Below, piece after piece: positions 33,131-41,744 of a stretch of 64,000 nucleotides of DNA (within the stretch, counting starts at the first letter, position 1; each line of letters opens with the position of its first letter). The stretch is taken from positions 1 through 64,000 of the forward strand of contig CALMQS010000015.1 in NCBI GenBank assembly GCA_937871285.1, given 5' to 3'. The notes under the pieces were generated by a model, which made no database searches, was not told where the DNA came from, and worked only from the letters and a program-made list of their open reading frames with translations. The DNA comes from an uncultured Sphingobacteriales bacterium. GTDB taxonomy: Bacteria > Bacteroidota > Bacteroidia > Chitinophagales > Chitinophagaceae. A program made the translations under genes and the position numbers.

Positions 33131-36100
33131 TCAAGCTTCCTTTCCATGACACTGCTTATATTTTTTACCGCTGCCGCAGGGGCACGGATCATTGCGCCCA
33201 ATTTTTGGCCCAACTTTAACCGGTTCCTGTTTTACTGCCGCGCCGGAAGGATCAAAATAATCATTTTCATTTGCTGCGTAATCATCACCACGCGCATCAA
33301 TCTCGTCTTTATTGGCCCTCATCTTGCTCATGTCTGTTTTTTGCTCCCTGCCTTCTCTTATCTGCCCAGCATTTTGCTCAACAGGTATAGCGGCGTGACT
33401 AAGGAAAGCAACAATATCCCTGTTTACCTCCCCATCCATGTTACGGAACATTTCAAAAGCGGATGTTTTATATATAACCAAAGGATCTTTTTGTTCATAT
33501 ACCGCCGTTTGCACACTGTGTTTCAAATCGTCCATTGCCCGCAGGTGCTCTTTCCAGGCATCGTCAATTACCGCAAGGGTAATGGTTCTTTCCAGCGCAT
33601 TCGCCAATTCCGTTCCTTTCGATTCCAATGTTTTTTTCATATTCGCCAATACCTGTATACTCTTCTTTCCATCCGAAAAAGGTACCACCACATTTTCAAT
33701 ATGATTGCCCTGCATGAGTTTAATATTCTGAAAAACAGGCATAGACTGTTTCGTTAAGTTTTGCTTGCGTTCCTGGTAATGAACAGATGCTTCATTATAC
33801 AAATGATCTGCTATCTTATTGACATCCCCTTTCATAAACTCGTCATGGCTAATGGTAGTATCAATACCAAAATGAATGATGGCAGCCAGCTTAAAGCCTT
33901 CATAATCTTCCTGCTCGCGGAAAGAATTGATCAACCCTTCCGAAACACTATAAAACGCATTGTCCAGGTCAAGTGCCAGGCGGTCGCCAAACAAGGCGTG
34001 TTCCCGCTTGGTATATACCACATTGCGCTGCTTGTTCATTACATCGTCATATTCCAGCAGGCGCTTACGGATGCCGAAGTTGTTTTCCTCCACCTTTTTC
34101 TGCGCTCTTTCAATACTTTTAGTGATCATACTATGCTGGATCACTTCTCCTTCCTTGTATCCCATCCTGTCCATCAAAGAAGCTATACGCTCACTGCCAA
34201 ACATACGCATCAGGTCATCTTCCAGCGATACATAAAACTGTGAAGTACCGGGATCGCCCTGGCGTCCGGCACGACCGCGCAACTGTCTGTCTACACGGCG
34301 CGATTCGTGTCTTTCGGTACCAATAATAGCCAGCCCGCCTGCTTCCTTAACACCGGGGCCTAATTTTATATCCGTTCCGCGGCCGGCCATGTTGGTAGCT
34401 ATGGTAACGGCTCCGCTCAAACCCGCTTCCAATACTACCTGCGCTTCACGGGCATGTTGTTTTGCATTCAGCACATTATGCGGTATTTTCCTGGCGTGCA
34501 GCATTTTGCTCAGCAACTCACTTACTTCAACCGAAGTGGTACCCACCAATGTAGGGCGCCCGCTGTTACGTAACTTTTCAATTTCTTCAATTACCGCTTT
34601 AAATTTTTCGCGTTTGGTTTTATACACCAGGTCCTGCTCATCTTTACGCGTAACAGGTATATTGGTAGGAACAGCAACCACATCTAATTTGTAGATGCTC
34701 CAGAATTCGCCTGCTTCCGTTTCCGCGGTACCTGTCATACCCGCGAGCTTATGATACATGCGGAAGAAATTCTGCAACGTAACGGTAGCATAGGTTTGTG
34801 TAGCGGCCTCTACCTTCACGTTTTCCTTTGCCTCAATGGCCTGGTGAAGGCCATCACTATAGCGGCGACCTTCCATGATACGCCCGGTTTGCTCATCAAC
34901 AATTTTTACCTGCCCTTCTATTACAATATATTCTATATCCTTTTCAAATAAAGTATATGCTTTCAGCAACTGCTGCACCGTATGTATACGTTCAGCTTTT
35001 TGCGAATATTCACTTAACACTTCTTCCTTGCGCTGCAGTTTAGCTTCCACGGCATCGACTCCTTTTTCAATATCCGACAATTGCGTGCTCAGATCGGGTA
35101 GCACAAAAAAGTTAGGATCTTCGCCTCCCTTTGTAATGTATTGCAAGCCTTTATCCGTAAGCTCTACCTGGTTATTCTTTTCGTCAATATGAAAAAACAA
35201 TTCCTCATCCACAACATGCATGTTTTTTCCCTGGTCGGCCAGGTAAAAGTTTTCCACCTTCTGTAGTTTCACACGGATACCGGGTTCACTCAGGTATTTA
35301 ATTAATGCTGTATTCTTGGGTAGCCCGCGGTAAGCGCGCAGCAGCGCAAGCCCTCCCTCGCGAATATCATCTTTACCTTCCGCTATTAATTTTTTGGCAT
35401 CAATCAACGCTTTATTCACCACCTGCTTCTGAGCTTCCACCAGCTGGTGCACACGGGGTTTTAAATGAATATATTGCTGATCATCGCCGCCTTTTGATAT
35501 AGGACCTGAAATGATCAGCGGCGTACGGGCATCATCAATCAATACGCTGTCTACTTCATCCACCATACCGTAATGATGCTTACGCTGTACCATTTCATCG
35601 GGGTTATGCACCATGTTATCACGCAGGTAGTCGAAACCAAATTCGTTATTGGTACCGTAGGTTATACTGGCCTGGTATGCCTTGCGCCGGTCAGCGCTGT
35701 TGGGGTAATGCCGGTCAATACAATCCACCGTTAATCCAAGAAATTCATATAAAGTGCCATTCCATTCCGAGTCGCGTTTGGCAAGATAATCGTTTACGGT
35801 AACAATATGCACTCCCTGGTCGGCAAGCGCGTTGAGGTAAGCAGGCAGGGTAGATACCAGCGTTTTACCCTCACCGGTAGCCATCTCTGCTATTTTTCCC
35901 TGGTGTAATACCACACCGCCCAGCAGCTGCACATCATAATGTACCATGTTCCAGGTAACAAGATTACCGCCTGCCAGCCAGCTATTTTTATAGGTTACCT
36001 TATCACCGTCAATGGTAATATGCGCCTTTTTAACACTCAGCTCCCTGTCGAGCTCTGTAGCCGTTGCCACCAGTTCCGTATTATTTGTAAAACGGCGTGC

Positions 36101-36457
36101 TGTTTCCTTTACCACTGCAAAAGCTTCGGGCAGGATCTCATTAAGCACTTCTTCAATTTTTTCATTGCGCTGTTTGCCCAGCTTATCTATCTGCTGGTAT
36201 ATTTCATCCTTTTGCATTATTTCGGAAAATGCCAGCTCTTCCGCCTTTTGCTTAAGTTCGGTTATTTCATTTTCAACAGTTGAGATATGTTGTTTGATCC
36301 GGGATTTAAATTCATTGGTTTTGTTTCTGAGCTCATCATTGGAAAGCGATGCATAGGAAGTAAAATACCCGTTGATCTCTTCCACATAATGTGAAATATT
36401 CTTAATATCTTTCTCGGACTTGTTTCCCCCAAATATTTTAGAGATAAATTGCAACAT
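33131..36457 (-). CDS. secA: Preprotein translocase subunit SecA
   Basis: 1108 residues, the long form usual in Bacteroidota. It is the ATPase motor that drives unfolded preproteins through SecYEG. Walker A MATGEGKTLVSTLPAY (about 186-201), Walker B VDEVDSVLIDDARTPLIISGP (about 293-313), a lineage-typical insertion of about 150 residues after motif II, the helicase motifs GTTSVEVSE, ATNMAGRGTDIKLGPG and RQLRGRAGRQGDPG (about 735-748), and the C-terminal zinc SEC-C motif NDPCPCGSGKKYKQCHG. All are present and intact. It stands alone between repeat-filled gaps. Confidence 0.97.
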   Translation of the reverse strand: MLQFISKIFGGNKSEKDIKNISHYVEEINGYFTSYASLSNDELRNKTNEFKSRIKQHISTVENEITELKQKAEELAFSEIMQKDEIYQQIDKLGKQRNEKIEEVLNEILPEAFAVVKETARRFTNNTELVATATELDRELSVKKAHITIDGDKVTYKNSWLAGGNLVTWNMVHYDVQLLGGVVLHQGKIAEMATGEGKTLVSTLPAYLNALADQGVHIVTVNDYLAKRDSEWNGTLYEFLGLTVDCIDRHYPNSADRRKAYQASITYGTNNEFGFDYLRDNMVHNPDEMVQRKHHYGMVDEVDSVLIDDARTPLIISGPISKGGDDQQYIHLKPRVHQLVEAQKQVVNKALIDAKKLIAEGKDDIREGGLALLRAYRGLPKNTALIKYLSEPGIRVKLQKVENFYLADQGKNMHVVDEELFFHIDEKNNQVELTDKGLQYITKGGEDPNFFVLPDLSTQLSDIEKGVDAVEAKLQRKEEVLSEYSQKAERIHTVQQLLKAYTLFEKDIEYIVIEGQVKIVDEQTGRIMEGRRYSDGLHQAIEAKENVKVEAATQTYATVTLQNFFRMYHKLAGMTGTAETEAGEFWSIYKLDVVAVPTNIPVTRKDEQDLVYKTKREKFKAVIEEIEKLRNSGRPTLVGTTSVEVSELLSKMLHARKIPHNVLNAKQHAREAQVVLEAGLSGAVTIATNMAGRGTDIKLGPGVKEAGGLAIIGTERHESRRVDRQLRGRAGRQGDPGTSQFYVSLEDDLMRMFGSERIASLMDRMGYKEGEVIQHSMITKSIERAQKKVEENNFGIRKRLLEYDDVMNKQRNVVYTKREHALFGDRLALDLDNAFYSVSEGLINSFREQEDYEGFKLAAIIHFGIDTTISHDEFMKGDVNKIADHLYNEASVHYQERKQNLTKQSMPVFQNIKLMQGNHIENVVVPFSDGKKSIQVLANMKKTLESKGTELANALERTITLAVIDDAWKEHLRAMDDLKHSVQTAVYEQKDPLVIYKTSAFEMFRNMDGEVNRDIVAFLSHAAIPVEQNAGQIREGREQKTDMSKMRANKDEIDARGDDYAANENDYFDPSGAAVKQEPVKVGPKIGRNDPCPCGSGKKYKQCHGKEA

Positions 36458-37033
36458 ATTGAGCGTGTATTAATAAAATGTATTTATGATATAATGCTGA
36501 GCTAATTGTAATATGCCGGATTGTTGTGAGAGGTGAATGGTGAATAGTGATTCATTCACCTTTCACTATTGCCTCTGTCTGAACGATGTTCAGCCCCGCC
36601 CGGACGATACCAGTCGGATGGGGGCATTGCTTATTCATTCCATTTCTTTTTCTTTCACTTTTTTCTTCTCACTTTTCACGATACAATACATTGCATATGA
36701 TTAACTTAACACGAGTTATCCTTTTTTCCTGACAAATATAATGCTGCTTTTACAGGCAGTCATATTGGCAGAAGGAGAGCAAAGGTAAGAAAACTAAGAA
36801 AGAGGCGAAGAAATTTGGATCCTGTTAACAGAAGGTTGAGAAGTTTATAGTTTATAGTTTGTGGTTGCCAGTTGAATACCTCAGGTTTCCTGCTGATATC
36901 TGAGCCCGATTCTTCACAACTTGCTGCCTGCTCCAGGTCATAGGTGCATTAACAGGACTTTTCCACCTTGCAACATGTGACCTGTAACCTGTAGCTCCAA
37001 CTTCCAAACCATAAACTCCCAAACTATAAATTC
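36458..37033. other. Gene-free stretch with word repeats and an inverted repeat
   Basis: AGGTGAAT...ATTCACCT inverted arms lie near 36530-36562. GTTTATAGTTTATAGTTTGTGG sits at 36845-36866, and CCTTGCAACATGTGACCTGTAACCTGTAGC near 36966. A short AACCATAAACTCCCAAACTATAAATTCC run reaches the next gene's stop. No gene, RNA or terminator is convincing. Confidence 0.5.
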
Positions 37034-38437
37034 CTATCCTAACCCGAGCTCAAAATGCCTTTCCGGTATCTGCACATCAAAAAAGCCTTTTTTTATCAGG
37101 CGGTTTTTGAAATCCTGCTGAACATCATACTCGCCATGAACAAGGAATAATGTTTTTATTTCCCGCGGATTCTGACAGGCAAGGAACTGGGAAAGGTCTT
37201 CATAATCACCATGGGCGCTCATGCTGCGGATGGAGCCAATTTCGGCGTTCACCTGGTGATATACGCCAAAAATAGTTACCTCCTTTGCACCTGCTATTAA
37301 CCTGCCGCCCAGAGAATGCGGTTCGCAATACCCGGTAAACAAAATGGTATTGCGGCTGTTTTCAATTGTATTGCTGATATGGTGCTTCACCCGGCCGCCT
37401 TCGGCCATACCACTGGCGGAAATAATTACACAAGGCTCATTTCTAAAGTTGAGCAGCTTTGATTCTTCAACCGTTTTAATGAATTTCAAACCTTTAAATC
37501 CAAAAGGATCCTGGTCTGACTGTAATATTTTCTGAATGGTGTTGTTAAAGTATTGAGGATATTTCTTTACAATCTCCGTAGACTTTACGCTCAGCGGGCT
37601 GTCTACAAAATAATCCAGGTCGGGCAGTCTCCTTTCTAATTCCAACTGGTTGAGCGCAAATAAAATTTCCTGCGTTCGCCCTACGCTAAACGCAGGTATC
37701 ACCAGTTTTCCTTTTTTCTGCAGGCAGGCTTTTTCAATCCATTGCAGTATCTGGTCGGGAGTGGTAGTATGCTGGTCGTGCAGGCTGTTGCCGTATGTAG
37801 ATTCCAGTAAAATATAATCTGCCTGTGGAAATATCTGGGGCGAACGCAAAATAACATCCCTGTAGCGTCCTACATCGCCGCTAAAGCTGATGCGTGTGAT
37901 CTTGCCGTTCTCTGTTATTTTTAAATGCACCGCGGCGCTGCCAATGATATGTCCCACATCGGTATACAGCAGCTCAATTCCTTCTTCTATCGTGAACCAG
38001 TTGCCATATTCAACTGTAGCGAAAAATCCATTAGTCTTTTTTGCATCTTCCGTATTGTATAAGGGTTGCAAATATCCCTGTCCTGCAGCGGCTCTCCGTT
38101 TATTGATATATTTCACTTCATCTTCCTGTATACCGGCCGAATCCTCCAGCAGCACTTCCGTTAGCTCGCGGGTAGCCGGCGTGCAAAATATTTTCCCCAC
38201 AAAACCATCCTTTACTAATTTAGGTATCAGCCCGCTATGATCAATGTGCGCATGCGACAATATCAAGTAATCCACTTCGGGCGGATTAAAACCCCAGCCC
38301 CTGTTTAACACATCGGTTTCTTTACCTAATCCCTGGAACATCCCGCAATCCAGCAATATTTTTTTGCCGCTTTTTAAAGTGATCAGGTGCTTTGAGCCGG
38401 TTACGGTACGGGCGGCGCCGTGGAATGCTATTTTCAT
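37034..38437 (-). CDS. Metallo-beta-lactamase / beta-CASP nuclease (Ysh1/YbaX type)
   Basis: 467 residues from the ATG at 38437. The preceding 31 codons are open but are repeat DNA. HGAARTVTGSKHLI (about 4-17), HxHxDH in LSHAHIDHSGL (about 55-65), CTPATRELTEVLLEDSA, FSGDVGRY (Asp ligand), STYGNSLHD, PAFSVGRTQEIL (beta-CASP motif A), CVIISASGMAEGGRVKHH and MSAHGDYEDL are all present in order. The class includes RNA 3'-processing exonucleases; a role in RNA maturation is likely. No KH domain is attached. Confidence 0.88.
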   Translation of the reverse strand: MKIAFHGAARTVTGSKHLITLKSGKKILLDCGMFQGLGKETDVLNRGWGFNPPEVDYLILSHAHIDHSGLIPKLVKDGFVGKIFCTPATRELTEVLLEDSAGIQEDEVKYINKRRAAAGQGYLQPLYNTEDAKKTNGFFATVEYGNWFTIEEGIELLYTDVGHIIGSAAVHLKITENGKITRISFSGDVGRYRDVILRSPQIFPQADYILLESTYGNSLHDQHTTTPDQILQWIEKACLQKKGKLVIPAFSVGRTQEILFALNQLELERRLPDLDYFVDSPLSVKSTEIVKKYPQYFNNTIQKILQSDQDPFGFKGLKFIKTVEESKLLNFRNEPCVIISASGMAEGGRVKHHISNTIENSRNTILFTGYCEPHSLGGRLIAGAKEVTIFGVYHQVNAEIGSIRSMSAHGDYEDLSQFLACQNPREIKTLFLVHGEYDVQQDFKNRLIKKGFFDVQIPERHFELGLG

Positions 38438-38841
38438 ATAGAGCGACAAATTAAGACAAAGAACCAAATAAAAGCCAAATCCGAAGCCTAAAGCTCGAAA
38501 TTCGATGGAATACAAAGCACCAAGAACCAAAAAGCAAGAACCAAACCTGTCCGCCGGGGCGGATAAAATTCAAATTTCAAATCCGAAGCAATAAATCTGA
38601 AATCCGAAGGGAAATACAAAGCATCAAGAACCAAATAACAAGAACCAAATAAATCTCAAACCTGAAGCAAAAAGTTGGAAATCCGAAACGGAGAAGGAGG
38701 GCTGTCAGCAATTAGCTTTGAACAGTATAGAGAAGGAACATTCATCTTATCGTTAGTAATACTCAACCGATAGCTCTGACTGCTGATAACTGCACCCTGT
38801 CCGCCATCTCAAATTTTAGATCTCAAATTTCAAATCGTCCC
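38438..38841. repeat. Word-repeat gap (CAAGAACCAAATAA, AAATCCGAAG)
   Basis: At least six partial copies of the words CAAGAACCAAA, AAATCCGAAG and AATACAAAGCA.CAAGAACC occur from 38455 to 38700, with CCTGTCCGCCGGGGCGGAT (38547-38565, a CCGCC/GGCGG palindrome) inside. CATCTCAAATTTTAGATCTCAAATTTCAAATC follows at 38803-38834. The words match the 147-bp tandem repeat at 18329 and the gap at 45065-45115. Confidence 0.65.
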
Positions 38842-40758
38842 CTACTTCGACAAAATAGTCAGTTCCGTTCTCCGGTTTGCCGCTTTTCCTTCTTCCGTAG
38901 CATTATCGCTTACCGGCCTGGCAGCACCGAAACCTTTATACTGCAGGCGTGAAGCATCTATGTTTTTGCTGATCAGGTAATCTACTACCGCCTTTGCCCG
39001 GTTATTGGAGAGTGTAAGATTATCGGCTGCTTTACCCGTATTATCGGTATGCCCGCCGATCAGTATGGTAATGCCGGGATTATCATTGAGCAATTCCACT
39101 ACACGATCCAGCTCGGCAATAGATTGCTGCTCCAGCTCAAACCGGTTAACATCAAAGAAGATATTGTTGAGCACAACAGATGCATTCGCTTCTATAGGCT
39201 GTAGTCCAATATCAATTGTATAGGTAGCGTCGGGTGCTTTTTGGCTGAATGGAAAATTTTTAGAATAAAATAAATAGCCTTTCCGGTTTACATTGAACGC
39301 GTAATCTTTGCCCAATGGCAGGGTAATAAGATAATCGCCGCTTTCATTGGTTTGCACTTTTACCAAGGTTTGTCCTGAACCGATATCAATTAATTCTACC
39401 GCGGAAGGCAGTCCTTCTTTGGTTGTACTGTCAAATACTTTTCCCTGCACCCATAATGTTTTGTTGGGGCGTATATCTTCCCGCATTTCAAATGTATAAA
39501 TATCCAGTCCTCCGCGGGTATCCGCCCTGTCGCTGGCATAATATGCTGTTTTACCATCTGCCGCCACTACCAGGCTGCCTTCATTTTCGGTAGTATTAAT
39601 AGGGTAACCCAGGTTTTCAATATTATTCCAGGTACCATCACTTTGCTTTCGTGCAAGAAACAAATCATCGCCGCCATATCCCGTTAACCCGTTAGAAGTA
39701 AAATACATGGTTTGATTATCGGCATGAATAAAAGGGCAGCTTTCATCGCCTGCGGTATTTATTTTGGAGCCCATATTCTGGGGTTCACCCCATCGTCCGT
39801 TGGGCATACGTTTGGAAACGTAAATATCTTTACCGCCGTACCCACCCGGCCGGTTGCTGGAAAAATACAGCTCCCGTTTATCGGGTGACAGGCAGGGTGA
39901 AGATTCCCAGAACTCCGTGTTTACCGGTTCGCCTATATTTTCCGGGGTACTCCATCCTTTTTTGGTAAGTGATGAAAAAAACAGGTCGCAGCTTCCCAAA
40001 CCTTCAGGAAAATTACAGCCTGTAAAAACCAGCCACTCCCCATCCTGCGAAATATTTTGTGCTCCTTCATTAAAGTTGCTGTTGATATCTCCGTCAATTC
40101 CTTTAGCTTTTGACCACTCATCGCCTTTCCTGTCGCTAACGAAAAAATCTTCATTACGTCCCTTTACCCGCCTGGTAAATACCAGGGTTTTATCATCTAT
40201 GGTAACAGAAGGGTAATATTCGAGGTCGGCGCTGTTGATGCTGTCGCCAACATTACTTGGAGCAAAAACATAGTTTTTAGTATTGTGCTCCTTTTCGTAT
40301 TGCACAGCAAATTCAAATGAACGCTTCCGGTAGGCACCCGCCCTGCGGCTGGATTCATTAAGATCGGGAATGGTCATAAATTCGTTAACCGCATCAAGGG
40401 CATTTTCAAAACGTCCTGCTCCAGCGAGGTTAATGGCATAGGGTAATTTATAATCCTTTGTATATTCCATATCCGTTGCAAAGGCCTGTTCGTAAGACGC
40501 GATACAACTGTCGTACAATTTCATCTCTCCGTATATGCCTGCTTTTGTGAGCCAGGCATCCACAAACCGGTTGTCGGTTTCGAGTGCGCGGTTTATAAAT
40601 TGTATGGCTTCCTTATAATCGCCATTCTGTGCCTTGTCGAGCGCAAGGTTATAGAAGTTAACCGCTCTTTTATTTATTTTTTGGGTATTGTACTGCTGGG
40701 CGAAAGACGCGCTGCAAAACAGGCAGATGCAGAACAATATAGCTATTCGGTTTATCAT
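38842..40758 (-). CDS. PorE-like TPR / WD40-like / OmpA-family protein
   Basis: 638 residues with a signal peptide (first ~20, ending FAQQ). About 25-130: TPR repeats (NFYNLALDKAQNGDYKEAIQFINRAL). About 190-440: five or more PD40/WD40-like blades (repeated LYFSSNRPGGYGGKDIY and MYFTSNG). About 455-540: a carboxypeptidase-regulatory-like domain. About 545-638: an OmpA domain (ILIGGHTDNTGKAADN...LSNNRAKAVVDYL, peptidoglycan-binding). This is the domain order of PorE/SprE-associated proteins of the type IX secretion/gliding system, which anchor the machinery to peptidoglycan. Other paralogues with unrelated roles also exist, so the T9SS role is inferred. Confidence 0.85.
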   Translation of the reverse strand: MINRIAILFCICLFCSASFAQQYNTQKINKRAVNFYNLALDKAQNGDYKEAIQFINRALETDNRFVDAWLTKAGIYGEMKLYDSCIASYEQAFATDMEYTKDYKLPYAINLAGAGRFENALDAVNEFMTIPDLNESSRRAGAYRKRSFEFAVQYEKEHNTKNYVFAPSNVGDSINSADLEYYPSVTIDDKTLVFTRRVKGRNEDFFVSDRKGDEWSKAKGIDGDINSNFNEGAQNISQDGEWLVFTGCNFPEGLGSCDLFFSSLTKKGWSTPENIGEPVNTEFWESSPCLSPDKRELYFSSNRPGGYGGKDIYVSKRMPNGRWGEPQNMGSKINTAGDESCPFIHADNQTMYFTSNGLTGYGGDDLFLARKQSDGTWNNIENLGYPINTTENEGSLVVAADGKTAYYASDRADTRGGLDIYTFEMREDIRPNKTLWVQGKVFDSTTKEGLPSAVELIDIGSGQTLVKVQTNESGDYLITLPLGKDYAFNVNRKGYLFYSKNFPFSQKAPDATYTIDIGLQPIEANASVVLNNIFFDVNRFELEQQSIAELDRVVELLNDNPGITILIGGHTDNTGKAADNLTLSNNRAKAVVDYLISKNIDASRLQYKGFGAARPVSDNATEEGKAANRRTELTILSK

Positions 40759-40945
40759 TATTATATATAAGAAATGATAACGAAGCTATTCAAAAATTAT
40801 TCCGCAGTACAGAAGAAAATGTTAATGCAGACCGCAGCGTTCTGTTAGCCATAAAGACACGAATTTGCACTGGTACCTTGGTATCTATTGGTTGGTGCAT
40901 ACTGTACAACAAATTATTACTATCATACCATCTTAGAAAGAGATA

Positions 40946-41002
40946 GCCACGAAGACACGAATTTACACTACATATCTTCGTGTCCATTCGTGTCTTCGTG
41001 GC
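40946..41002. repeat. Perfect 17-bp inverted repeat, GCCACGAAGACACGAAT family
   Basis: GCCACGAAGACACGAAT (40946-40962) and ATTCGTGTCTTCGTGGC (40986-41002) are exact inverted arms with a 23-base loop that itself contains CTTCGTGTCC. A half copy (GCCATAAAGACACGAATTTGCACT) lies at 40849-40872. It lies just downstream of infC on the minus strand, but no T run follows on either side. Confidence 0.75.
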
Positions 41003-41029
41003 GTACTTTGCTCTTTACAATAAGGTTTA

Positions 41030-41614
41030 TTATTTTTTCTTTTTCTGGCTTTTCGGAGCAAAAATGATCATCATGCGCTTACCTTCTAATTTAGGCAATC
41101 CTTCCGGAGCTCCGGTATCTGCAAGCCTTTCCGCAAACTTCAGCAACAGCAGCTCTCCTCTTTCCTTAAACATAATAGCACGGCCTTTAAACTGCACGTA
41201 AGCTTTAACTTTATTACCATCTTTCAAAAAATCCTCGGCATGCTTGGCTTTAAAATTAAAGTCGTGCTCATCTGTATTGGGCGTAAACCGGATTTCCTTT
41301 ACTTCAGAAACTTTGGAGTTGGCTTTCATCTCCTTCTCCTTTTTCTTCTTTTCGTAGAGGAACTTATTATAATCAATGATCCTGCATACGGGAGGATCCG
41401 CATTGGGGGAAATTTCTACAAGATCCAGTCCCTGCTCATTGGCAAGCTTTAAAGCATCCTGGATGGAAAACACGCCTACCTCCACATTATCACCCACCAG
41501 CCTTACCTGGGGCACCCTGATCATGTGGTTAGTGCGATGTTCCTGCTGTTGTTCTTTTCTGAAACGGGGGTTGAAATTACCCCTGGTAAATTGCGGTCGT
41601 GGTGGAAATGCCAT
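41030..41614 (-). CDS. infC: Translation initiation factor IF-3
   Basis: 194 residues. It starts at an ATG; many infC genes use a rare AUU for autoregulation. A basic leader ([20 protein letters not shown]) precedes the N-terminal domain with [19 protein letters not shown] and the linker, then the C-terminal domain ([26 protein letters not shown]). The tail ends KSQKKKK. IF-3 prevents 50S joining and checks initiator tRNA. It follows thrS on the same strand with a 130-base gap, but the ribosomal protein genes rpmI and rplT that usually come next are absent here. Confidence 0.96.
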   Translation of the reverse strand: MAFPPRPQFTRGNFNPRFRKEQQQEHRTNHMIRVPQVRLVGDNVEVGVFSIQDALKLANEQGLDLVEISPNADPPVCRIIDYNKFLYEKKKKEKEMKANSKVSEVKEIRFTPNTDEHDFNFKAKHAEDFLKDGNKVKAYVQFKGRAIMFKERGELLLLKFAERLADTGAPEGLPKLEGKRMMIIFAPKSQKKKK

Positions 41615-41744
41615 TTACGATTTTTAAAGTGATACTCCTTTTCAGGGAGGTTTTAATTGTTATTGTTAAAATTTGAAATAACCTGTTTAACTGATATCAG
41701 ATGTGCCCTTATTTCGTCTTTTCATATCTCACCTTTCACATCTT

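Noticed and set aside
33438..36356. Several plus-strand frames within secA
   Set aside because: They are antisense shadows of secA codon periodicity.
36458..37033. RNA gene (6S, SRP RNA or tmRNA) in the gap after secA
   Set aside because: No conserved core, tag frame or long stem was found; the gap consists of short degenerate words.
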